A DNA stretch of 64,000 nucleotides from Polymorphobacter multimanifer (GTDB taxonomy: Bacteria > Pseudomonadota > Alphaproteobacteria > Sphingomonadales > Sphingomonadaceae). Under the pieces are notes generated by a model. It did not search any database. It worked only from the letters and a program-made list of their open reading frames with translations, and had not been told where the DNA came from. The position numbers were made by a program, and so were the translations under genes. The DNA lies in contig NZ_JACIIV010000002.1 in assembly GCF_014205635.1 (NCBI RefSeq), positions 62,001 to 126,000 of the forward strand, in the 5' to 3' direction. Of the stretch, positions 57,020 to 64,000 are shown one piece after another. The first letter of the stretch is position 1. Every line of letters begins with the position of its first letter.

Positions 57020-59355
57020 TGCTGGAGACCGCCACCGACAGCCGCGCCGCGCGGATTGCTGCCCTGGAGGCGCTCGACACGCGGCTGCGCTGGCTTTCGG
57101 CCTGGACGATCCACAACGCCAATCACCTGCGCCCGAGCCGCGATGGTCTCAAGGTCGGCGGGCATCAGGCGAGCTGCGCCTCGATCACCGCGATCATGGC
57201 CGCCCTGTATTTCCATGCGCTGCGGCCGCAGGACAAGGTGGCGGTGAAGCCGCACGCCGGGCCGGTGCTGCACGCGATCCATTATCTGCTCGGCCAGCAA
57301 AGCCTTGAGCAATTGCAGGCGTTTCGCGCCTTTGGTGGCGCGCAGAGCTACCCCAGCCGCACCAAGGACGTGATCCCGGTCGATTTCTCCACCGGGTCGG
57401 TCGGCCTCGGCGTGGCGGTGACGGCATTTGCCAGCCTGGTGCAGGATTATCTGATCGCGCATGGCCAGTTGGCGGAAGCCGATGCCGGGCGGATGATCGC
57501 GCTGATGGGCGATGCCGAGCTCGATGAGGGCAATATCTACGAGTGCCTGATCGAGGGCTACAAGCATGATCTGCGCAACTGCTGGTGGATCGTCGACTAC
57601 AACCGCCAGTCGCTCGACAGCACCACCGCCGACCGGATGTTCCGGCGTTTCGACGATATTTTCGAAACCTGCGGCTGGCGAGTGTTGACGCTGCGCCACG
57701 GCAAGCGCCTGCAGGCGGCCTTCCGAAAGCCCGGTGGCCAGGCGCTGCAGGACTGGATCGAGACCTGCCCCAATGCCGATTATGCCGCCCTCACCTATCA
57801 GGGGGGCGCTGCGTGGCGTGCGCGGCTAAACGCCGACATGGCAGGCGATACGGCGGCACTGGCGCTGGTGGCGGCGCATGACGATGCGGCACTTGCGGCG
57901 CTGATGACCAATCTCGGTGGCCATTGCATCGAGACGCTGATCGAGGCGTTCGAGCTGGCAGCGCAGGACGAGCGGCCGGTGATGTTCATCGCCTATACCG
58001 TCAAGGGCATGGGGCTGCCCTTTGCCGGCCACAAGGACAATCATTCGGGGCTGATGAACCCCGGGCAGATCGCGTCCCTGCGGGCCGATCTCGGGATATC
58101 CGAGGGTGACGAATGGGCGCGCTGGGGCGGGCTGGGGGACAATAGTGCCGCTGAATTGCAAGCGGTGGTGGATGGCTGTTCGCTGGCTGGACATGCGCCT
58201 GAGCCTTTGGCGGCGCCGGTTCCTGTCCCCGCACTTGCCGTGCCGGAGGGGGCGGAACAGGCGACCCAGGCGGCGTTCGGGCGCATCCTGCTCGATCTGG
58301 CGAAGTCGGGCCACCCGCTGGCGGACCGGATCGTCACCACCTCGCCCGATGTGACTGTTTCGACCAATCTCGGCGGCTTTGTGAATGCGCGCGGGCTGTT
58401 CCGCCGGCAGGAACTGAAGGACGTGTTTGCCGGCGCCAAAATTCCCTCGGCGCAGAAATGGGCTGCGCACGCGGCCGGCCAGCATATCGAGCTGGGCATT
58501 GCCGAGAACAACCTGTTCCTCATGCTCGCTGCCACCGGGCTGGCGGCACCGCTGTTCGGCACGCGGCTGCTGCCGGTGGGCACGGTCTATGATCCCTTCA
58601 TCTCACGCGGGCTCGATGCACTGAATTATGCCTGTTACCAGGATGCGCGCTTCCTGCTCGTCGCCACGCCGTCCGGCCTGACGCTGGGGCCCGAGGGGGG
58701 TGCGCACCAGTCGATCAACACGCCGCTCATCGGCATGGGCCAGCCAGGGCTGACCGCCTTCGAGCCGGCGTTCGCCGATGAGCTGGCGGCGATGATGGAA
58801 TGGGCTTTCCATCACATGCAGGCAGTGGACGGCGGCTCGGTTTATCTGCGCCTCACCACCCGCGCCATTGCGCAGCCGGTGCGCGCAGACGATTCCTGGC
58901 GTGCGGCTGCGCTCAAGGGCGGCTATTGGCTGCGCGCCCCCGGCTCGCACACCCGCGCCGCAATCGCCTTCTCCGGCGCCATCGCGCCGGAGGTGCTTGC
59001 GGCCGCCGATCTGCTCGCCGAAGACATGCCCGAGTTGGGGCTTCTCGTCGTCACCTCGCCCGATCTGCTGCACCGTGGCTGGTCCGCCGCAAACGCGGCG
59101 CGCTGGACCGGCGCCGCGGCACAGCTTGCGCATGTCGATGAACTGCTCGCAGCCCTTCCTGCCAGCGCCGGGCTTGTCACCATCCTCGATGGCTCACCCT
59201 CGGCATTGAGCTGGCTCGGCGGCGTGCGCGGCCACCGTGTGGCACCCCTGGGCACCGACAGTTTCGGCCAGACCGGCGACCTGCCCGATCTTTTTCATCG
59301 CTATCGGCTCGATGCCGACGCCATTGTCGATGCCGTGGCAAGCCTGCTGGACTGA
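57019..59355 (+). CDS. transketolase/pyruvate-dehydrogenase-E1-like ThDP enzyme
   Basis: The 778-residue protein has a transketolase fold: an N-terminal ThDP domain with KVGGHQASCASITAIMAALY, the Mg/ThDP motif GDAELDEGN (near 163) to VDYN (near 192), and a middle domain with GIAENNLFLMLAA and a C-terminal domain. The residue spacing and length resemble homodimeric E1 (AceE-like) and group-specific transketolases more than classic TktA, which is about 660 residues. Substrate cannot be read. ATG 57019 overlaps the prs stop by one base; pentose-phosphate metabolism is suggested by this pairing, an inference. Confidence 0.8.
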   Translation: MLETATDSRAARIAALEALDTRLRWLSAWTIHNANHLRPSRDGLKVGGHQASCASITAIMAALYFHALRPQDKVAVKPHAGPVLHAIHYLLGQQSLEQLQAFRAFGGAQSYPSRTKDVIPVDFSTGSVGLGVAVTAFASLVQDYLIAHGQLAEADAGRMIALMGDAELDEGNIYECLIEGYKHDLRNCWWIVDYNRQSLDSTTADRMFRRFDDIFETCGWRVLTLRHGKRLQAAFRKPGGQALQDWIETCPNADYAALTYQGGAAWRARLNADMAGDTAALALVAAHDDAALAALMTNLGGHCIETLIEAFELAAQDERPVMFIAYTVKGMGLPFAGHKDNHSGLMNPGQIASLRADLGISEGDEWARWGGLGDNSAAELQAVVDGCSLAGHAPEPLAAPVPVPALAVPEGAEQATQAAFGRILLDLAKSGHPLADRIVTTSPDVTVSTNLGGFVNARGLFRRQELKDVFAGAKIPSAQKWAAHAAGQHIELGIAENNLFLMLAATGLAAPLFGTRLLPVGTVYDPFISRGLDALNYACYQDARFLLVATPSGLTLGPEGGAHQSINTPLIGMGQPGLTAFEPAFADELAAMMEWAFHHMQAVDGGSVYLRLTTRAIAQPVRADDSWRAAALKGGYWLRAPGSHTRAAIAFSGAIAPEVLAAADLLAEDMPELGLLVVTSPDLLHRGWSAANAARWTGAAAQLAHVDELLAALPASAGLVTILDGSPSALSWLGGVRGHRVAPLGTDSFGQTGDLPDLFHRYRLDADAIVDAVASLLD

Positions 59356-59357
59356 CG

Positions 59358-59870
59358 CTATTTGCCGATCTCGATCGCGGCATTCGACGCCAACAGCGGA
59401 AGCCAGCGCAGCAGCACATCGCGCGCCACCGCCACACAGCCTTCGGTGGCGCGGCCATCGGGCTGTTCGCAGTGCAGGAAGATGGCGCTGCCCAGCCCCG
59501 GCACCGGCGGCGCATCATTGTGGCCGAGTACCAGCACCACATCATAGGCGCCATCATCACGCCACAACCGCTCGGCACTGAAGTCGTGCGGATGCTGAAC
59601 CGGCCGGTTGTACGCCGGGTCGGCCGCATCGTCCGACCAGCCGTCGTTCCGGCGCAGCCAGCGCCACGGCAGCAGCGTCTTCGGTGCCGCCAGCGCGCGA
59701 TCAGGACGCAGCAGAAGTGTGCGGAGCGGCCAGCTACCATATGGCGTCATCCCGTCGCCCTCGCGCTTGGCCTCCGCTGCGCACGCCCCGTTGCGCCCGA
59801 AGCGCGCAGGTACAGTCTCACTGTCGAATGTCAGGGTACCGGCGCCGATGCTGGCGGTCAGGTTGCTCAA
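59358..59870 (-). CDS. L,D-transpeptidase-like (YkuD domain) protein
   Basis: The 170-residue protein is a compact YkuD-like domain: AEAKREGDGMTPYGSWPLR, DDAADPAYNRPVQHP, VVLVLGHNDAPPVPGLGSAI and then FLHCEQPDGRATEGCVAVAR, in which the catalytic Cys of EGC is retained along with an upstream His. Such enzymes act on peptidoglycan, but this member lacks a recognisable signal peptide. The start is TTG at 59870, overlapping the ribA stop by four bases; an alternative internal ATG gives a shorter product missing the conserved opening. It converges on the transketolase-like gene with two bases between. Confidence 0.82.
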   Translation of the reverse strand: MSNLTASIGAGTLTFDSETVPARFGRNGACAAEAKREGDGMTPYGSWPLRTLLLRPDRALAAPKTLLPWRWLRRNDGWSDDAADPAYNRPVQHPHDFSAERLWRDDGAYDVVLVLGHNDAPPVPGLGSAIFLHCEQPDGRATEGCVAVARDVLLRWLPLLASNAAIEIGK

Positions 59871-60940
59871 AGCTGGTGCCCCTGCCGGTCGCGCTTGGTG
59901 GCGAGATAGGCATGGTTGTGCGGGTTGGGCGGCATGGCATGCGCGCGGCGCGACGCGGTGAGACCGTGCGCGGCGAGGCCGGCCACCTTGTCCGGGTTGT
60001 TGGTGAGCAACTCCACGCTGCGCACGCCCAACGCTGTCAGCATGGCGGCGGCTATGCTGAAGTCCCGCTCGTCGGGCTCGAATCCCAGCCGGGTGTTGGC
60101 GTCGACCGTGTCGAATCCCTGGTCCTGCAGGGCATAGGCGCGCAGCTTGTTGATGAGCCCGATGCCGCGGCCTTCCTGCTGCAGATAGAGGAGGATGCCG
60201 CCGCCGGGGTTGGCGGCGATGGCAGCAAGGGCTGCGTGCAGCTGCGGCCCGCAATCGCACTTCAGGCTGCCGAGCACATCGCCGGTGAGGCAGGCGCTGT
60301 GCAGCCGGGAGAGCACGGTGGTGACAGGGTTGGGATCGCCGATGAGCAGCGCCAGATGCTCGGGGCCGCCATCGACACTGCGAAAGGCCACGACCTGTGT
60401 GTCGGGGGCCAGCGCCAGCGGCAGCCGGGCGCGCGAGGCGATGCGAAGTCGTGCCGCTTGCGCTGGAAGTGCGAGGGCAAGGCCAGCGGATGTTTCAACG
60501 ACCGCCTCCGCAGCGCCGTGCGGCACGGCATAAACCGCGGGGATCAACCCGGCGTGCTTCGCCAGCGTAATGGCCGCGCGACCCGAATCGGTATCCTCCC
60601 CAAGCGGCCGGGTGCGGAACGGGCCCTTCATCGGCGTGGCGAGATCGAGCACCGGGTCGGCGACGGCACGGCTGGCTTCGAGATCGAGCCATGCCGGCCG
60701 CTCGACCCATACCGGCTCGGGATCGGCCGCTGCAGCAGCGATCTGGTTGGCCAGGTTGAGCACGGCAGCCCGGCGCGCGGTGATGATCAGCCCGGCACGT
60801 GACCGGGTTTCGAGCGCTGCCAGCGCTGCGTCATCGGCCAGCTCGGCCGAAAGCACGGCAAGGCTGCCCACCCGCACGATCTGCCCACGGCGCAGCGCGT
60901 CCGACGCGGCGATGCCGGCATAATCGGCGGCGAGCGTCAC
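59867..60940 (-). CDS. ribA: GTP cyclohydrolase II with degenerate RibB-like N-terminal domain
   Basis: RibA starts riboflavin synthesis by opening GTP. The C-terminal half (about 170-357) carries the zinc motif SACLTGDVLGSLKCDCGPQLHA, the catalytic LQQEGRGIGLINKLRAYALQ and GLAAHGLTASRR. The first 160 residues resemble a 3,4-dihydroxybutanone phosphate synthase in layout but lack its acidic signature, so only cyclohydrolase activity is likely. This form is common in alphaproteobacteria. ATG 60940; xthA ends ten bases upstream. Confidence 0.94.
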   Translation of the reverse strand: MTLAADYAGIAASDALRRGQIVRVGSLAVLSAELADDAALAALETRSRAGLIITARRAAVLNLANQIAAAAADPEPVWVERPAWLDLEASRAVADPVLDLATPMKGPFRTRPLGEDTDSGRAAITLAKHAGLIPAVYAVPHGAAEAVVETSAGLALALPAQAARLRIASRARLPLALAPDTQVVAFRSVDGGPEHLALLIGDPNPVTTVLSRLHSACLTGDVLGSLKCDCGPQLHAALAAIAANPGGGILLYLQQEGRGIGLINKLRAYALQDQGFDTVDANTRLGFEPDERDFSIAAAMLTALGVRSVELLTNNPDKVAGLAAHGLTASRRAHAMPPNPHNHAYLATKRDRQGHQL

Positions 60941-60950
60941 AGGTCCCCCG

Positions 60951-61739
60951 TCACAGATCGAGCGTCACGATCTGCGGGATATGATCGGAAGGCTTGCCCC
61001 AGTTGCGGGCATCCTCCAGCACCAGGAACGCCTTTGCGGCCGGCGCCAGGTCAGGCGAGGCCCAGATATGGTCGAGCCGCCGGCCGCGATCAGAGGCCTT
61101 CCAGTCGGCGGCGCGGTAGCTCCACCAGGTGTAGAGCCGTTCGGGCGGGGCGATGAAGCGGCGGCCGAGATCGACCCAGCCATGGCTCGCCTGGAAGCGC
61201 TCGAGCGTCTCCACCTCGAGGGGCGTGTGGCTGACGACATCGAGCAGCGCCTTGTGGCTCCACACATCGCATTCGAGCGGGGCGATGTTGAAATCTCCCA
61301 CGATCAGCGTCGGTTCGCGCAGGGCGGCCGACCAGTCGGTCATGCGGCCCAGAAAATCGAGCTTCTGGCCGAACTTCGGGTTGAGCAACCGGTCGGGAAT
61401 GTCGCCACCGGCGGGCACATAGACATTCTCGATCAGGAGTCCGTTCGGCAGCCGGGCGCCGATGTGGCGCGCCTCGCCATTGTCCTGCCAATCGTTGCGG
61501 CGGGCTTCCGCGAGCGGGATCCTGGACAGGATCGCCACGCCATGGTGCATCCGCTGGCCGTGGAGCAACCGGTGCCGATAGCCCATCGCCTCGAAGGCGG
61601 CGTGCGGAAAGGCATCGTCCATCACCTTGGTTTCCTGGAGGCACAGGATATCCACGCCGGTCTCGGCCAGGAAGCGCTCGACGATATCGATGCGGAAACG
61701 AACGGAATTGATGTTCCAGCTGGCGATGGTGATGCTCAT
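60951..61739 (-). CDS. xthA: exodeoxyribonuclease III
   Basis: The 262-residue EEP-family enzyme has IASWNINSVRFRI, the Glu in LCLQETKV, the nuclease core YVPAGGDI, GDFNIAPLECDVW, and end SDHIPQIVTLDL. It repairs abasic sites and has 3' exonuclease activity. Starts at ATG 61739, divergent from the DUF1330 gene. It is the second EEP-fold protein here, besides the phosphatase fusion. Confidence 0.96.
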   Translation of the reverse strand: MSITIASWNINSVRFRIDIVERFLAETGVDILCLQETKVMDDAFPHAAFEAMGYRHRLLHGQRMHHGVAILSRIPLAEARRNDWQDNGEARHIGARLPNGLLIENVYVPAGGDIPDRLLNPKFGQKLDFLGRMTDWSAALREPTLIVGDFNIAPLECDVWSHKALLDVVSHTPLEVETLERFQASHGWVDLGRRFIAPPERLYTWWSYRAADWKASDRGRRLDHIWASPDLAPAAKAFLVLEDARNWGKPSDHIPQIVTLDL

Positions 61740-61802
61740 CGGTCCAGCCTTAGGGATTCCGCGGCCTTGCGAAAAGGGTCCGCGCGCGCGACACTCCGCG
61801 CG

Positions 61803-62300
61803 ATGCGCGCTCTCATGCTCCTGTTCCTCTCGGCTCCGGCGCTGTCACAGGCGCCGCCGCCTTCACTCGATCCTGATGTGTGCGACAACAAGCCAGTGAT
61901 CATGCTGGTGGCAGGTGACATCAAGGACTGGACGCGGATTCGCGCCTATGGCGCCGCAATCCGGGATTCGGGCCTCTACGACAAGCTCGGCGGCTATTAC
62001 ATCAACGTGCCGCGCAGCATCGCCACCTTCGAGGGCACCCCGCCGCCTGAGCAGAGCATGTTGATGGTCCGGTTCCCCTGCTTCGCGCATGCCAGGACGT
62101 TCTGGTATTCGAGGGAGTATCAGGAGCGGCTGAAGCTGCTGCGGCTGGACCCGAGCGCCGGGGATTTCACCGTGACGGTCTATCCCGAAGCCGCCCCGCC
62201 TCCGGGGGTGTCGGCGTGGTGGCCCAAGCTCGGGCCGATCAAGACGGCAACGCCGGAGCTGGCGGCCGGCGTGCCGCAAATTGCGGACAAGCCGAAGTGA
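61803..62300 (+). CDS. exported DUF1330-like protein
   Basis: The 165-residue protein begins with a short signal peptide (RALMLLFLSAPALSQAPPP) and contains a ferredoxin-like DUF1330 domain (about 29-130: VIMLVAGDIKDWTRIRAYGAA, YYINVPRSIATFEG, FPCFAHARTFWYSREYQERL). DUF1330 proteins are small dimeric-type alpha-beta barrel relatives with no assigned function. It is the first of three coupled genes for exported proteins; its stop overlaps the cytochrome start by four bases (GTGA). Confidence 0.8.
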   Translation: MRALMLLFLSAPALSQAPPPSLDPDVCDNKPVIMLVAGDIKDWTRIRAYGAAIRDSGLYDKLGGYYINVPRSIATFEGTPPPEQSMLMVRFPCFAHARTFWYSREYQERLKLLRLDPSAGDFTVTVYPEAAPPPGVSAWWPKLGPIKTATPELAAGVPQIADKPK

Positions 62301-62671
62301 AGCTCATTCTGCTGGCAGCCCTGCTCGCGAGCCCTGCGGCAGCGCAGATGGCAGATGCCGACCCGACGATGAAGCGCGGGCGCAGTCTCGCGTTGCAGTG
62401 CCGGAGCTGCCACAATTTCAAGGCCGGCGAGCCGCACAAGATCGGGCCCAATCTGCACGGCGTCATCGGTGCCAAGGCAGCCGACACCGATTTCGCCGGC
62501 TATTCTGACGCGATGAGGGGCGCAAAACTGGTGTGGGACAAGCCGACCCTCGACAAATATCTGGCCGGCCCGGCAACGCTGGTGCCCGGCACCAGGATGG
62601 TGTTTGCCGGCATCGCCAAGCCCGAGGACCGGGGGGCGGTGATCGGCTGGCTGGAGGCCAATACCAAATGA
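62297..62671 (+). CDS. exported class I cytochrome c
   Basis: The 124-residue protein has a signal peptide (MKLILLAALLASPAAAQ from GTG 62297) and the haem motif CRSCH at about residues 35-39, followed by FKAGEPHKIGPNLHGVIG and the axial Met in LVPGTRMVFAGI. It is a soluble periplasmic cytochrome of the c550/c2-like group. The GTG overlaps the DUF1330 stop, and its own stop overlaps the amine oxidase start (ATGA), so it probably takes electrons from that flavoenzyme (inference). Confidence 0.92.
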   Translation: MKLILLAALLASPAAAQMADADPTMKRGRSLALQCRSCHNFKAGEPHKIGPNLHGVIGAKAADTDFAGYSDAMRGAKLVWDKPTLDKYLAGPATLVPGTRMVFAGIAKPEDRGAVIGWLEANTK

Positions 62672-64000
62672 TCTCGCGCCGCGCCCTGCTGGCAGCGGGC
62701 GTGGCGAGTGCGGTCCCGGTCCGCGCCCGGAGCGCGGGGCTTACGGCGGGGCTCGATGTGATCGTCATCGGCGCCGGGCTGGCCGGGCTGAATGCAGCCC
62801 TGCTGCTTGAGGAGCATGGGTTGCGCGTGCAGGTTCTGGAGGCCTCGCAGCGCGTCGGCGGGCGGGTGCTGAGCTTGCCGCAAGTGCCCGGCACCCCCGA
62901 AGCCGGTGCCAATGTGATCGGCCGCGGCTATGCGCGACTGGTCGACCGCGCCGAGAGCCTCGGCGTGGCGCTGCGGCGCACAGACGCCAATGATCCTGCC
63001 GCGGCCGGCCTGCGGATCGCCTTCGGCGGCCGGCTGATTGCGCAGAATGCATGGGAGGGCGATGCCGCCAACCCTTTCGCCGGTCGGCTGCGCGCGCTGC
63101 CTCCCTGGGTGGCCGGCAGCGCTGCCCTGCGTGCGCTCAATCCGCTCAAGGGGCCTGAGGATTGGCGCGCACCCGCGTTTACACGTCTTGATATCGCAGT
63201 GGCCGAACTGCTTGCACCGCAGGGCTGGAGCGACGCGGCACTGCGCCTCGGCTTCGGCATCAATCCCGGCTATGCGCGCGACGCGACCGACCTCAACGCG
63301 CTGATGGCGATGCAAATCCAGACCAGCCTCGCCGGCATGATCGCCGCCGGTCCCGGCATCTTCGGGGCGGTGGGCGGCAACGACCGGATTCCTGCGGCCA
63401 TGGCGGCAGCCCTCAAGACTCCGGTGCGCTTCGGCGCGCGCGTGGCTGCTATCGATGTCGATACGCAGGGTGCCGATGTGCAGCTTGCCGATGGCCAGCG
63501 ACTGCACGCGCGTGCCGCAGTGATGGCGCTTCCGGCGCCCGCCCTACGTCGCGTGGTGATTCGTCCGCTCCTGCCCCGGGCACAGAGGCATGCTATTGAC
63601 TCACTCCCCTACAATGCCGTCACCCAGGTCCACTTCTGAGTAGAGCGCATCTGGTGGGGCGAATCGGGGCCGGGCATGTGGACGGACACCGTGGCAGGGC
63701 GGCTGTTCCCTCTTCGCAACGGCGCGGACGGCGCGGTCACCTCGCTGCTGGCCTTTGTGTCGGGCCGTCGGGCTGAAGCGCTTGACGCCATGCCCGAAGT
63801 CGCTGCGATGCAAGCGGTGCAATCGTCAATCGAGACCCTGCAGCCAGAAGCGCGTGGCGCGCTGAAGCCGCTCAGGCTGGTCAGTTGGGGGCGCAACAGC
63901 TTGGCAGGCGGAGCCTATGCCTGTTGGGCACCCGGGCAGATCGGTGCATGCGCCGATGCAATCGGGCAGGCTGCAGGGCGGCTGGTGTTCGCCGGCGAGC
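62668..64000 (+). pseudogene. Tat-exported FAD amine oxidase, interrupted by an in-frame TGA and cut by the window edge
   Basis: The frame starts at ATG 62668, with a twin-arginine signal (ISRRALLAAG), and runs 323 codons to TGA 63637. It shows the FAD motif VIVIGAGLAGLNAALLL and the GGRV motif of flavin amine oxidases. After the TGA the same frame stays open to base 64000 and continues with family sequence: WGESGPGMWTDTVAGRLFPL, NSLAGGAYACWAPGQ and RLVFAGE, the last marking the FAD-binding end. A single point change is therefore the simplest reading (for example CGA to TGA). A sequencing error cannot be ruled out. No selenocysteine is expected in this family. The part from 63640 to the edge would complete most of the enzyme. 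Confidence 0.85.

Noticed and set aside
63637-63639. TGA in the amine oxidase read as selenocysteine
   Set aside because: Family members have no Cys or Sec at this position and no SECIS-like hairpin stands out just after it; a nonsense change is simpler.

Overview
The window is dense, high-GC bacterial chromosome with no RNA genes, insertion sequences, phage genes or CRISPR. Gene content and order (plsY-dprA-topA, metK-trmB, a beta-type outer membrane assembly pair tamA-tamB, a GlgE/TreYZ cluster) fit an alphaproteobacterium, most likely of the order Sphingomonadales; this placement is inferred from families and gene order, not from a marker-gene search. Many genes start with TTG or GTG, and many neighbours overlap by exactly four bases (ATGA, GTGA or TTGA), so translational coupling is the rule here.

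1-13465 (minus strand) is one operon for alpha-glucan and trehalose metabolism, in the order glgE, treS-mak fusion, glgB, glgX, treZ, malQ. Malq runs off the left edge. TreS-Mak would turn trehalose into maltose 1-phosphate, GlgE polymerises it, GlgB branches it, and GlgX, TreZ and MalQ remodel or degrade the glucan and can regenerate trehalose. 13466-13963 is the only long gene-free stretch and holds an 11-bp perfect inverted repeat.

13964-25733 holds a secreted fusion of a HAD acid phosphatase and an EEP-type nuclease, a four-PAS sensor kinase, and a tamA-tamB-yihY operon for outer membrane biogenesis. 25928-32967 looks like an envelope and stress section: two PRC-barrel proteins, a 50-residue membrane protein, a zinc alcohol dehydrogenase, a membrane-anchored SRPBCC protein, a membrane-tailed SDR, and a SulP anion transporter coupled to a beta-carbonic-anhydrase-like protein that has lost two of its three zinc ligands.

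33052-61739 is mainly housekeeping: recF, topA, dprA, plsY, a secreted amidohydrolase, nadE, two secreted or periplasmic proteases, a betaine-type ABC importer, lnt, metK, trmB (apparently starting at CTG), a glycosyltransferase-like protein, accA, an M48 protease, mutT, prs, a transketolase/E1-like enzyme, an L,D-transpeptidase-like protein, ribA and xthA. 61803-64000 is a tight operon of three exported proteins: a DUF1330 protein, a class I cytochrome c and a Tat-exported FAD amine oxidase. The oxidase frame is interrupted by one in-frame TGA at 63637 and then continues with recognisable family sequence to the window edge.

The observations most worth following up are the zinc-ligand-less carbonic anhydrase homologue next to SulP, the phosphatase-nuclease fusion, the interrupted amine oxidase with its cytochrome partner, and the CTG start of trmB.
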